A stretch of DNA of 64,000 nt from Photobacterium alginatilyticum. GTDB lineage: Bacteria; Pseudomonadota; Gammaproteobacteria; Enterobacterales; Vibrionaceae. This document shows positions 55,980 to 63,874 of this stretch, piece by piece. The DNA lies in the NCBI RefSeq assembly GCF_009910675.1, contig NZ_RSEJ01000031.1, forward strand, positions 45,652 through 109,651, read 5' to 3'. The position numbers and the translations under genes were made by a program. Each line of letters opens with the position of its first letter. Position 1 is the first letter of the stretch. The notes under the pieces are model-generated. The model saw only the letters and a program-made list of their open reading frames with translations. It searched no databases and was not told where the DNA came from.

Positions 55980-56324
55980 CTACACTTCCCAGTCAGGATC
56001 GGTCGACTGAAAAGTCTCAATTTTCTCATCCGCCCAGCTCAGCGCTGCCATCACACAAGGAAAGCCCAGTGTACTTGTTAGCAGGATGAGCGTATGACGT
56101 ATTTCTTCGGCACTTGCACCCGCTTCTAGTGCCCGCTTAGTATGGCTATGAACCGCACCTTCAGAGCGAATGGCTGCTGCCGCCGCGAGTTGAATCAACT
56201 GTGCTGATTTCTCATCCAGTGGCCCTTCCAGCTTCGTTGCCTTGCCAAGCGCCTCTAGTGCATTGAGTAAATCCGGGTGACGCTTTTTGATTTTAAGATA
56301 CTGATTGGAAGGGTTACCTGCCAT
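55980..56324 (-). CDS. Carboxymuconolactone decarboxylase-family protein lacking the redox cysteines
   Basis: The 114-residue protein has the all-helical CMD/AhpD fold, including HSHTKRALEAGASAEEIRHTLILL. In AhpD-like members the segment before it is CxxC; here it reads SEGAVHSH, without cysteine. The AhpD peroxidase chemistry is therefore unlikely. It has a good SD (GAGGAAAG) before the ATG. It lies between the RNA candidate and the cytochrome c gene on the minus strand, but a 145-base gap separates it from the operon. Confidence 0.85.
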   Translation of the reverse strand: MAGNPSNQYLKIKKRHPDLLNALEALGKATKLEGPLDEKSAQLIQLAAAAAIRSEGAVHSHTKRALEAGASAEEIRHTLILLTSTLGFPCVMAALSWADEKIETFQSTDPDWEV

Positions 56325-56469
56325 GAGTCTTTCCTCGTATAATGAAGTTGATCATTAGTATAGACAGTTATAGCCGCCACACTTCTACGTATTACATTCC
56401 ATAATTTACGAACTGAGAATACAACATTTAAAGGAACCGGATCTCAATTGCTCATCTAGACATAATCTA

Positions 56470-56799
56470 TTATTTAAAGTTGCCTGAGGCTAAATATCTA
56501 GCAATTAAACGAATATCCTCATCGCTGTAGTGTTTCATTGCGATTTCCATTGACATAAATAGTCCATTCTTACGTTTTTTTAGCTGGTAATCTTTCATCT
56601 GATTGACCAGATACATCTCTGTCTGTCCACCGATTTTAGGATACATCGGCATTACAGGTTCATTACCCGTTTCACCGTGACAGGTTGCACAGCCCCCCTT
56701 ACCCGGAGACATATAAAGCTGTTTGCCCAATTCAAGTTCTGCATCTGCAAGAGCTGAATAGCTAATGCATGCAAACAGCATCCAGAGTATTACTTTCAT
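56470..56799 (-). CDS. Monoheme c-type cytochrome, exported
   Basis: The start at 56799 (MKVILW, GGAG nine bases before) lies 2 bases past the TlpA-like stop and gives 109 residues. A signal peptide precedes a class I cytochrome c with CATCH, a YPKIGGQ segment (like PxLxGQ in CccA-type cytochromes) and MSMEIAMKHYSDEDI, where a Met can be the distal haem ligand. It resembles the c4/c5 type small periplasmic electron carrier. It is the last gene of the copper/heme operon and a likely electron donor or acceptor. Confidence 0.9.
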   Translation of the reverse strand: MKVILWMLFACISYSALADAELELGKQLYMSPGKGGCATCHGETGNEPVMPMYPKIGGQTEMYLVNQMKDYQLKKRKNGLFMSMEIAMKHYSDEDIRLIARYLASGNFK

Positions 56800-56801
56800 G
56801 G

Positions 56802-57278
56802 CTATAACTCCCCACTTAAACAAGTTAGCCAACGTTCGATAACTTCAGGTTCATGTTTGATATAGCCTGAATAGCGATACTTCACGACACCATCAACAAC
56901 AACTAAAGTAGCAGGGAGCCCCTGAAACCCTAGTTTATTAATTGTGCTTATATCTGGCTCGATGGTTTTTGGTAGTCGCTGAATTTTCAACTGCTCAAAT
57001 CGAGAATCAATAGCAGCCTGGTTATCCCCAATATGAACGGTTTCAACCCTAAAGTGCTTGCTGGTGGCGATGCTATTTAATGCCGGTAGCTCTTTAAGAC
57101 ATGGCGGACACCATACAGCCCATAAGTTCACTAAACTCACTGGGGCCGTTAATTCCGTTAGCGTGTATGGGGCATGGCTTTGCTCAAACCCTTGTGGTGT
57201 AGAACAATTACTTGCGTAAGCAGGTATACTAACAATCAACGCTAAGTTAATCAGTACAGCTTGTTTGAAGTTATTCAT
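56802..57278 (-). CDS. TlpA-like thiol-disulfide oxidoreductase, exported
   Basis: The 158-residue protein has a signal peptide (cleavage after about residue 23, AYA) and a thioredoxin fold. The redox motif is Cys57-Pro-Pro-Cys60 in NLWAVWCPPCLKEL, followed by a cis-Pro strand (GLPATLVV). TlpA/ResA proteins reduce apocytochrome c or Cu-site cysteines in the periplasm. Overlap with SCO1 upstream (8 bases) and the cytochrome downstream indicate coupled expression. The extra Cys at the N-terminus (SNCSTP) and near the C-terminus (LTCL) are unusual. Confidence 0.92.
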   Translation of the reverse strand: MNNFKQAVLINLALIVSIPAYASNCSTPQGFEQSHAPYTLTELTAPVSLVNLWAVWCPPCLKELPALNSIATSKHFRVETVHIGDNQAAIDSRFEQLKIQRLPKTIEPDISTINKLGFQGLPATLVVVDGVVKYRYSGYIKHEPEVIERWLTCLSGEL

Positions 57279-57840
57279 TGATATGCCTTTTCAAGCTTTG
57301 TCCGATTTTTGCTCCGCCTTCGCCATAACCAAAAACGTCAATCAGTTCACGATCTGGGCCGTAGAAGTAGATATATGCAGAGTGGAATACTTCATAATGT
57401 TTTGGCAGTGGTGGATAAATAGGCTTGCCTTCGAGTGAGTAACCATAGGTCGCATTTAAATTCTTCGCAACGACTTTGATTTGATCTTGTGTTCCAACTA
57501 ACCCAGTCATTTTTGGGTCGAAGTACTTGACGTACATATCCATATTGGTGACAGTGTCACGATTTGGGTCTATAGAAATAAAAATTGGTGTGACTTTATC
57601 AGCATCCTCACCCAACACGTTTACCGCAGTCGCTAGATCAATCACAGTTGTTGGGCAAATATCAGGACAGCTCGTATAACCAATACCAATTAAAAGATAT
57701 TGCCCCGACCAGCTTTCTTCAGTCACCGTACCCAGGTTGTACTCTTGAAGCTCAAACTGGAGAGGTTTAGCCATAGCTCCGCTGTTGACCATAGTGATCG
57801 CAAACGCGGTAAAAGCAAGATAAGAGAGAATCAATCGCAT
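57271..57840 (-). CDS. SCO1/SenC-family copper chaperone
   Basis: The 189-residue protein has an N-terminal signal segment and the SCO fold. Copper ligands are Cys58 and Cys62 (CPDICPT) and His153 (HSAYIYF). SCO proteins insert copper into CuA or other periplasmic copper centres and act as thiol-disulfide reductants. Its start has AGGAATTGTT before the ATG. Within the operon it points to a copper-containing partner. A matS site lies inside the gene at 57548-57560. Confidence 0.93.
   Translation of the reverse strand: MRLILSYLAFTAFAITMVNSGAMAKPLQFELQEYNLGTVTEESWSGQYLLIGIGYTSCPDICPTTVIDLATAVNVLGEDADKVTPIFISIDPNRDTVTNMDMYVKYFDPKMTGLVGTQDQIKVVAKNLNATYGYSLEGKPIYPPLPKHYEVFHSAYIYFYGPDRELIDVFGYGEGGAKIGQSLKRHINE
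57548..57560. promoter_or_regulatory. matS site (MatP binding), inside the SCO gene
   Basis: GTGACAGTGTCAC matches the matS consensus at every position, although it lies in a coding region. The codons here translate in SCO without strain. Confidence 0.8.
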
Positions 57841-57862
57841 AACAATTCCTTAGTTTGCTATT

Positions 57863-58972
57863 CTAATGGCAAACGGTGTTGGTAATACCCATGACTAAAA
57901 GGTTCGGAGCTTTAAGCCGGGTATCAATTTCATGTAGAACCTTGTTAGTGCGAATATCGAAAACAAAAAGCTTGGAAGACCCCTCTTGTGTTGCAAACAA
58001 CGTTTTAGAATCAGATACCACCACCACTTCTTTCAGCTTATGTTTTAGCGGAACAGATTGAACAGGCTTATCAGAAGCAAGCTCGAAAATATCCAGCGCG
58101 CCTTTTGACTCGATAATGCCCATGGTTTCAATCCATCCCGTACGGACAGATTTGGGTGAGCCCGTCAACTTGAACTCTTTCACTACTTCGCCCCCCCAAG
58201 ATTCAATCACCTGTGCCGAGCCGTTTTCACTGGCAAGCACTATATATTCAGAGTCTGAGCTCACGTAGGGACGCCAGGGTGTAGAGTCGAATTTAAAGGT
58301 ATTGAATTCCATCTCCATCGATAAGTCCCAAACTACAACGGAATTATCCTTATATTGTGAAGCTAGGGCTAAACGTGCATCTGGAGAGAGGGTGAGATCA
58401 GATACTGCGCCTTCGCCAACTTCGATGTAACGCTTTTGTCCGTCATGGTTACGATAGACCAGTGTGCGACCACTTGTACTTTCAGAGACATACAAATTGT
58501 ACCCTCCGTTATCGAAGTTCATGCTGAATGGCGATTTGATATCGGTAATTGAAGTAACGTATTCACGCTGTAACGGCTTGATGATTTCGATGCGATCTTT
58601 CATTGCAACGGCGAGCTGCGCTTCGTCTGAATGGAAAGCGATTTCGCTTGGTACGCTCGCAACCCCCATTGCCCAATGTTCTTTCTTTACCAGGTCGAAG
58701 ACATAAACGATCGGGGTTTTTCCATCAATATAAACCAATAAATCCTGTACATCGGACACTTCAATATGGGTAGGTTGCGCTTTCAACTTAATTTGATCGG
58801 TATAAGAGAAGTTAAAGGTATCTATCACCGCCACTTTGTCAGAGGCTTCATCAGAGATAAATGCCCAGCGAGCACCATCGTCATAGCGCCCTGGAACATC
58901 CGCATTCGCATTAAACGCGACGGTGCCAATAGACAGCGCCGTTGTCCAAACTAACAAAAAAAATCTATTCAT
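57863..58972 (-). CDS. Periplasmic beta-propeller protein (cytochrome d1/YncE-like fold)
   Basis: The start at 58972 (MNRFFLL; GAGG seven bases before) gives 369 residues with a signal peptide (cleavage near NANA). The rest is a series of beta-blade repeats (WAFISDEASDKVAVIDTFNF, VAVAMKDRIEIIKP, LALASQYKDNSVVVWDL, LFATQEGSSKLFVFDI). The fold is that of YncE/cytochrome d1-like propellers. There is no CxxCH; the last residues are TVCH. It may be a catalytic or scaffold protein; no metal site could be located. It lies centrally in the operon between SCO1 and the cytochrome-Lcl gene. Confidence 0.82.
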   Translation of the reverse strand: MNRFFLLVWTTALSIGTVAFNANADVPGRYDDGARWAFISDEASDKVAVIDTFNFSYTDQIKLKAQPTHIEVSDVQDLLVYIDGKTPIVYVFDLVKKEHWAMGVASVPSEIAFHSDEAQLAVAMKDRIEIIKPLQREYVTSITDIKSPFSMNFDNGGYNLYVSESTSGRTLVYRNHDGQKRYIEVGEGAVSDLTLSPDARLALASQYKDNSVVVWDLSMEMEFNTFKFDSTPWRPYVSSDSEYIVLASENGSAQVIESWGGEVVKEFKLTGSPKSVRTGWIETMGIIESKGALDIFELASDKPVQSVPLKHKLKEVVVVSDSKTLFATQEGSSKLFVFDIRTNKVLHEIDTRLKAPNLLVMGITNTVCH

Positions 58973-58992
58973 AATATGCCTCAAACTGAACA

Positions 58993-59012
58993 GAAGCCCC
59001 GCAAGGGGCTTC
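58993..59012 (-). other. Intra-operon hairpin without T-run
   Basis: An 8-bp perfect stem (gaagcccc/ggggcttc) with a 4-base loop sits between the stop of the cytochrome-Lcl gene and the start of the propeller gene. Without a following U-run it is not a typical terminator; it may stabilise or process the operon mRNA. Confidence 0.6.
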
Positions 59013-59022
59013 ATACCTTAGG

Positions 59023-60681
59023 TTATGGATTTCGAATACAACGGGTATAGAACTCAGAGTCTTTCGACATACCAAAACCTTGGCCAGTGAGGTAACCATG
59101 TGCCCAACCTTCGTTATCACCAGTAAAACGAAGATCTAACTGTTCTGGAGATTGGTTCTTCTTACGTGGTGGCAGTGGACGTACGTGTATCGTCGGGCCT
59201 GCTGTATCAGAAGTACTGCTCCAGAAAAAAGACTTCACCGGAGTATTTGGGAAAAACTCTTCCTCAATCGCAGGGGACACTTTGTTGTAGTTAACGATAG
59301 AATTCATCTCTTTGATGTTTGGCGTGCGCCAGTCATCGTAACCCGCAGACTCCAAATTTTGGCAGTATTGAAGCGCGTCATCGAATTTACGTTTTACGTA
59401 GTCGATATTTTGCTGCCACATACGGTTGGTGACTTTTTCTGTAACAGTGCCATCTCCGTTATCTACGTATTGCATGTTGTGGTAGGCAGAGTCATTGTCC
59501 GCTCGCACACAACGTACAAGTTTGGTTGATGCTGTGTGCTGACCCATGATGTGTGCATCAGGAAAGCCAACGTGCCAAACGTGATCATGGCGGTCACTGG
59601 TCGGGAAGGTCCAAATATCAGAGTTCTGACGTGGCATATTCAGGAAGACATCGGTATTAATCGCTGGACGAAATTCCCCCATATCAGAGATGGAGAACAA
59701 TTCCTTCATTAGTGGATAGCGCCAGTCTGTATAACCGTCTATCTCTAGGTTTTGACAGTATTCGCGCCCTTCCACCGCCGTCATCCAGATACGAGACGAG
59801 TCACGTTCCCACATCAGTTTAGTGCTGTTGTCGATAACCACTTTACCTGATTCAGAAATCGTGTAGCTTGGCTCGTTGCCTTTATAGTCAGAGTCTTCGC
59901 CAAAAGTATCGGTAAAGTTTTGAATCTGACCTGTATCAGGAAGCTTAAACCCTTCTGGCGCAGGCATGCCGATACCTGTAATGAACTCCTCTTTCTCAAT
60001 CGGTTTCACGCGTTGGCCTGAGACATAAGAAGCTACGTCACGGTAGTCCTGCTCAGATAGCATCTTAGCGTACGGAACCATGATGCCGGCTGACGCGCCG
60101 TTGGTGCGTTTGCCATCGCGATAAGCCAACATCTGTTCATAGAGGTAGGTCGGCATCTGTCCTTTCAACGGCGGAAAGCTCTCCTGCGTAGAAGCGCCCT
60201 GCTCTCCGTGACAGGCCTTACAGGTTTTGTCGTAAAGCTCTTTACCACGTTTGAACCCTTCGCTCTCTAATACATCTGGCATTGGGTTGTATTTCATCTT
60301 TTGAGCACCTAAAAGAATCGCAGTAGAAGCCATGTCGCGCGGTGGGTTAGCATAAACAATCTCTTTCATCTGGGAAGAGATCCCTGCGTGGCGTTCATTG
60401 TCCATCGCAAACCACTGATCCAAGAGCCACTGTGGATTAAAACCTTCTAATTTCGGGCTTAGTGTCTCTGGTACTTCTTCTCTAGCAGGGCGGTGACAGC
60501 CTAAATAACAACCAAACGCTATTCGTTTCGCTGCTTTCATGTCTTTAGGCGAGTTTCTCAAATCTTCAAACGTACGGTTGATGGTGTAATCACCGTAGCC
60601 ATTGTCGATATCTTCTGCTGCGAACGCATTGCCAGCCAAAATTATGCCAGTTACAAGCGGTAATATAGTCAATTGTTTCAT
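59023..60681 (-). CDS. Diheme cytochrome c fused to tandem Lcl (DUF1566) domains
   Basis: The 552-residue protein has a signal peptide (cleavage near residue 21, AFA). Residues about 25-240 form two cytochrome c domains. The second has a standard CKACH at 154-158 in DKTCKACHGEQG. The first has Cys58, Cys62 and His63 (CYLGCH), i.e. three residues between the cysteines instead of two. Residues about 285-400 and 415-550 are two DUF1566/Lcl units (KLMWERDSSRIW, YTDWRYPLMKEL; NRMWQQNIDYVK, YDDWRTPNIKEM), a C-type lectin-like fold related to FGE enzymes. GAGGG precedes the start, directly after the NapC-like stop. Its substrate is unknown. Confidence 0.88.
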   Translation of the reverse strand: MKQLTILPLVTGIILAGNAFAAEDIDNGYGDYTINRTFEDLRNSPKDMKAAKRIAFGCYLGCHRPAREEVPETLSPKLEGFNPQWLLDQWFAMDNERHAGISSQMKEIVYANPPRDMASTAILLGAQKMKYNPMPDVLESEGFKRGKELYDKTCKACHGEQGASTQESFPPLKGQMPTYLYEQMLAYRDGKRTNGASAGIMVPYAKMLSEQDYRDVASYVSGQRVKPIEKEEFITGIGMPAPEGFKLPDTGQIQNFTDTFGEDSDYKGNEPSYTISESGKVVIDNSTKLMWERDSSRIWMTAVEGREYCQNLEIDGYTDWRYPLMKELFSISDMGEFRPAINTDVFLNMPRQNSDIWTFPTSDRHDHVWHVGFPDAHIMGQHTASTKLVRCVRADNDSAYHNMQYVDNGDGTVTEKVTNRMWQQNIDYVKRKFDDALQYCQNLESAGYDDWRTPNIKEMNSIVNYNKVSPAIEEEFFPNTPVKSFFWSSTSDTAGPTIHVRPLPPRKKNQSPEQLDLRFTGDNEGWAHGYLTGQGFGMSKDSEFYTRCIRNP

Positions 60682-61293
60682 TTATAGGCCCTCCGTCGCC
60701 ATAACTGTACGAATGCGTTCTTCTTCACGTAAGCGCATCTTGCGTTTTAGGTTAGGATGGGCAATATCGTAGTGACAGCCTGAACATTTCCAAGACGGAT
60801 CGTTGTCTTGGTTATTGAATGCAAGATTGTGTGAGAAATCAGATGCCAGTGAGTTTTCATCAGCACCTTTTGCACGCTCCTCCAAACCGCGGTGACAGTT
60901 AACACAACCAGAATCGAAAACATACTCGGCGCGATTTGGGTGCAACTCTTCGTAGTCAAGTGAATCCATACCAAGTACAAATTCCCCCCAAAGATGGCGA
61001 GTTCCCGATGTACCTTTTACCCAAAGTTCCTCAACCACATTCGATTCTGGTAGGTGACAGTCAACACAATCAGCCACAAAACCATGCTGATTGTTGCCAC
61101 CGTGGATTGATTGCGCAAAGGTTTCGGCCATTGGCTCCATGGTATGACATGAGGCGCAAAATTCGTTTGAGCTAAAGACATGCAGCACTTCGGTAGCTGG
61201 CAAGGCGGAAAAAAGGCCAACCGCCACACCGGCCAAGCTAACCGCCAGCAGAACGGAACGCTTTACCTGCTTAATTTGTTGGATTAATTTCAT
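60682..61293 (-). CDS. NapC/NirT-family tetraheme cytochrome c (quinol dehydrogenase)
   Basis: The 203-residue protein has an N-terminal membrane anchor (about 13-32) and four CxxCH haem sites: CASCH (46-50), CVDCH (76-80), CVNCH (130-134) and CSGCH (170-174). This is the NapC/NirT/NrfH family, which takes electrons from the quinol pool and delivers them to a periplasmic enzyme. It directly precedes the diheme-Lcl gene with no intergenic bases, a strong sign of partnership. GAGGG lies before its ATG. Confidence 0.95.
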   Translation of the reverse strand: MKLIQQIKQVKRSVLLAVSLAGVAVGLFSALPATEVLHVFSSNEFCASCHTMEPMAETFAQSIHGGNNQHGFVADCVDCHLPESNVVEELWVKGTSGTRHLWGEFVLGMDSLDYEELHPNRAEYVFDSGCVNCHRGLEERAKGADENSLASDFSHNLAFNNQDNDPSWKCSGCHYDIAHPNLKRKMRLREEERIRTVMATEGL

Positions 61294-61306
61294 ACCCTAC
61301 CCTCGC

Positions 61307-61771
61307 TTAAGGTTTCTGGGTTAACACAGAAGCTTTAACCACTTTCGCTTCACAAGATTGATCACTGAGGTAGGTCAACCACAGAGTTACTGGGTAGGTT
61401 TCGCCAGCCACCGGACGTTTGTGTAAATCCATTAGCATGAAATGCAAACCACCTTTTTGAAGTTTGGTTACGCCATCTTTTTTGAGAAACAGCTTCGGAA
61501 TTCGCTGCATTTTCATGACACCATCTTTCATTTCTGTCTTGTGCATCTCGATACGGTTGGACAGCGCGGGAATATCTGCCCCTAGAATCGCTTCTGGTGA
61601 AGGGGTACGCATTGCTTTTACTTCATCTGTTATCTTAAGCTCGGCGTTAAAAAATAGCGCAGTACGGCTAACACCTGGTGCGGGCTCGACAATCACACAA
61701 TCTGAGATGGTGACATCTGCAAATACCGGTAATGCAAAAAGTAATCCTAGAATTGCCACTAGTTTGTTCAT
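61307..61771 (-). CDS. PCu(A)C-type periplasmic copper chaperone
   Basis: The 154-residue protein has a signal peptide (cleavage near FADV) and the PCuAC fold. The copper motif is H/M-rich: IEMHKTEMKDGVMKMQRIPK, then HFMLMDL (the HxM end of the H(M)x10Mx21HxM pattern). PCuAC gives Cu(I) to CuA centres together with SCO proteins, or serves general copper delivery. It is placed between the porin and the tetraheme cytochrome. AAGGAAGC is a good SD. Confidence 0.92.
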   Translation of the reverse strand: MNKLVAILGLLFALPVFADVTISDCVIVEPAPGVSRTALFFNAELKITDEVKAMRTPSPEAILGADIPALSNRIEMHKTEMKDGVMKMQRIPKLFLKKDGVTKLQKGGLHFMLMDLHKRPVAGETYPVTLWLTYLSDQSCEAKVVKASVLTQKP

Positions 61772-61782
61772 TTTGTGCTTCC

Positions 61783-62763
61783 TTAGAACTTAAGGTTCAA
61801 ACCAAGGTTAATGTTATCGTTGCGGTTTTCACCGTTGCCTTTGCCGTCTTCCGCATACTCAGCGAGTTCGAGGTAAGTTGAGAAATGCTGATCAAACGCA
61901 TAGGTTGCGCTTGCTAGGTACAAGGTTTCATCCTCTTTTAATGCATCCTCAAAATTTTTGTATTGTGCGCCTAGTTTGAACGTTAATTTGTCCAGAGAAT
62001 ATTTTCCTGAAACGCCATAAATGGTGCTATCTCCTTGAGGATCGTCGATGTTAAGCTCGACCAAACCGCCAGCATAGAAGTTGCCTGTGGTATAAGACGA
62101 CGACAGTGCGTAGCGAACATAAGGTTCTGATTGATTGCCTGGCATTTGCTTTTCATCGATTTGTGCACGGTTAAGTACCAGGTCAAAGTTTTCAGTCACA
62201 TAAAGAAGACGAAGCCCGAAAATATCTACATCTTGTTCGTTATTATTATTTGGGCTGATAACAGCAACTTTTGCGTAGATGTTGTTCCACTTTGGGGTCA
62301 TATAGGCCAGTTGGTTATTACCATTTTTTCCCTGGCGAAACAGCGCAACATTGCTGGACAGGTGCATGTTATTGCTTTCAAAGATATCTACTCTCGAATA
62401 AAGATCTTTATATGTCCCTGTCGTACCGTTACCAAAGAAAATGCCTCCTAGGCTCTTGTTGACCAAGACCAGATTGGCTTCGCTTACGCGAATATCAAAG
62501 TCTTGGTCCTCGGGAGCTGTTTTGGTCAGATCTTCAGAATATTCACCTTCTAGCTTGTACAGAATGGTAACGAGATCCGTTTTGTGTTTACCTTTTATTC
62601 CCGCAGTCGCTCGCTGAATCTCCGATTGGTAATCCTGATTATCTTCCCAACGAACTTGTCCCAGGATGTCACCGTAAAAAGTGGGAGTTATATAAGTATT
62701 TGCGGTGGCAGCCGCTGAAGACAAAGCAAGAGCTGAAAAAAGTAAAGTGTGTTTTAACTGCAT
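61783..62763 (-). CDS. Gram-negative porin
   Basis: The start at 62763 (MQLKHTLLFSALAL, AGG seven bases before; an upstream ATG at 62841 would not give a proper signal peptide) gives 326 residues. A signal peptide (cleavage after TANA) precedes a general-porin pattern: YGDILGQVRWEDNQDY, FFGNGTTGTYKDLYSRVDIFES, and a barrel ending in LGLNLKF with a C-terminal Phe as expected for outer-membrane barrels. It is the first gene of the operon, suggesting uptake of the substrate across the outer membrane. Confidence 0.92.
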   Translation of the reverse strand: MQLKHTLLFSALALSSAAATANTYITPTFYGDILGQVRWEDNQDYQSEIQRATAGIKGKHKTDLVTILYKLEGEYSEDLTKTAPEDQDFDIRVSEANLVLVNKSLGGIFFGNGTTGTYKDLYSRVDIFESNNMHLSSNVALFRQGKNGNNQLAYMTPKWNNIYAKVAVISPNNNNEQDVDIFGLRLLYVTENFDLVLNRAQIDEKQMPGNQSEPYVRYALSSSYTTGNFYAGGLVELNIDDPQGDSTIYGVSGKYSLDKLTFKLGAQYKNFEDALKEDETLYLASATYAFDQHFSTYLELAEYAEDGKGNGENRNDNINLGLNLKF

Positions 62764-62852
62764 AAATAGACCTACTCTTAATGGGGTAGTTACTAAAATT
62801 TGTTTCGAATTATATAGAGTTATGAAATTGGCAATACGCATGTCGGTAATAG

Positions 62853-62877
62853 CAGCTATTCAGAAAATGAATAGCTG
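62853..62877. promoter_or_regulatory. Perfect 10-bp inverted repeat between the LysR gene and the operon
   Basis: The arms cagctattca and tgaatagctg are separated by gaaaa. The site is in the 221-base divergent region, 90 bases before the porin start and 108 before the LysR start. LysR regulators usually bind such palindromes between divergent genes, so it is a likely operator for the operon. It has no T-N11-A core that I can assign uniquely. Confidence 0.6.
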
Positions 62878-62984
62878 ATATGAGATCAAAGAAAGTATCG
62901 AAATTTTTTCAGCTTTAGTGATGAGTGAGGAAAATTGACATAAAAGTCAGTAATATATTCGAGCAGTCGAATGAGGTTATTAAT

Positions 62985-63872
62985 ATGGATATCGAAGCAG
63001 TAAAGATGTTCTGTGCATTAGCAAAAAAACTAAACTACACAGAGACAGCCAAGGCGCTCGACGTAAGCCAACCAACGCTAAGCCGGAAGATTAAAGCTCT
63101 CGAAGAAAGTCTAAATGCTACTTTGGTGTTTCGTCGTGGCAGTAGCATAAGCCTTACTCCGCAAGGTGAAACATTTTTAGAATCTGCAGGGCAAATTCTC
63201 GAGCTTATAGAGCATACCGTTGAGAAACTTCACATTGAACGAAAAGGGATATGTGGGCAATTGCGTATTGGCTGTTTACATCCAATGGCAAGATTTCTGG
63301 CAAGGCATTTTTTGTCTGATTTCCATGAAAAGTATCCGAATATTCAAATTCACTTTCACACACTAACACCGAGAACGCTGAACTTATTCGAAGACGTCGA
63401 CTTGATGATTGCACCATTTTGGCCAAATGATGAATACGTTGTATGCCGTAAGTCGTTACCTTTCGAAAGATGTTGTTATGCATCACCAAAGTACATTAAA
63501 AAATATGGTGAACCTAAGTTTGTTAATGATCTAGAACTGCATCAATGCATTACTCAAACTAACACACCGTATGTAGAACGTCATTGGAATCTGACAAATA
63601 GAGAAGGTCAATCACGACAGTTTGAGGTCACTGGAGATATGACAACCAACTCTATTGATATAGCAATCGATCTTGCTGAAGAAGGGTTTGGCATTGGGTT
63701 GATTCCAGTAAACCAAGTTCGTGAAAAAGTAAAAACTGGTAAGCTTATACAACTATTTAATGGTGATTGGTCAGAGAAAGGTAATCTATATATTTTATAT
63801 AAGCAGAGCATTCACACACCGAAGCGTTTCAAGATATTTATCGAAGAGTTTGAAGTGAAGTGGCATAGTTAA
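62985..63872 (+). CDS. LysR-family transcriptional regulator
   Basis: The start at 62985 (MDIEAVKMFCALAKKLNYTE; GAGG eight bases before) gives 295 residues; a GTG/upstream frame from 62925 is less likely. Residues about 1-60 are the winged helix-turn-helix (TAKALDVSQPTLSRKIKALEE), and the rest is the effector domain of the LysR family. It is divergent from the electron-transfer operon and probably its activator; its effector could be the unknown substrate. Its stop is followed after two bases by an IS3-type element end. Confidence 0.93.
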   Translation: MDIEAVKMFCALAKKLNYTETAKALDVSQPTLSRKIKALEESLNATLVFRRGSSISLTPQGETFLESAGQILELIEHTVEKLHIERKGICGQLRIGCLHPMARFLARHFLSDFHEKYPNIQIHFHTLTPRTLNLFEDVDLMIAPFWPNDEYVVCRKSLPFERCCYASPKYIKKYGEPKFVNDLELHQCITQTNTPYVERHWNLTNREGQSRQFEVTGDMTTNSIDIAIDLAEEGFGIGLIPVNQVREKVKTGKLIQLFNGDWSEKGNLYILYKQSIHTPKRFKIFIEEFEVKWHS

Positions 63873-63874
63873 TT

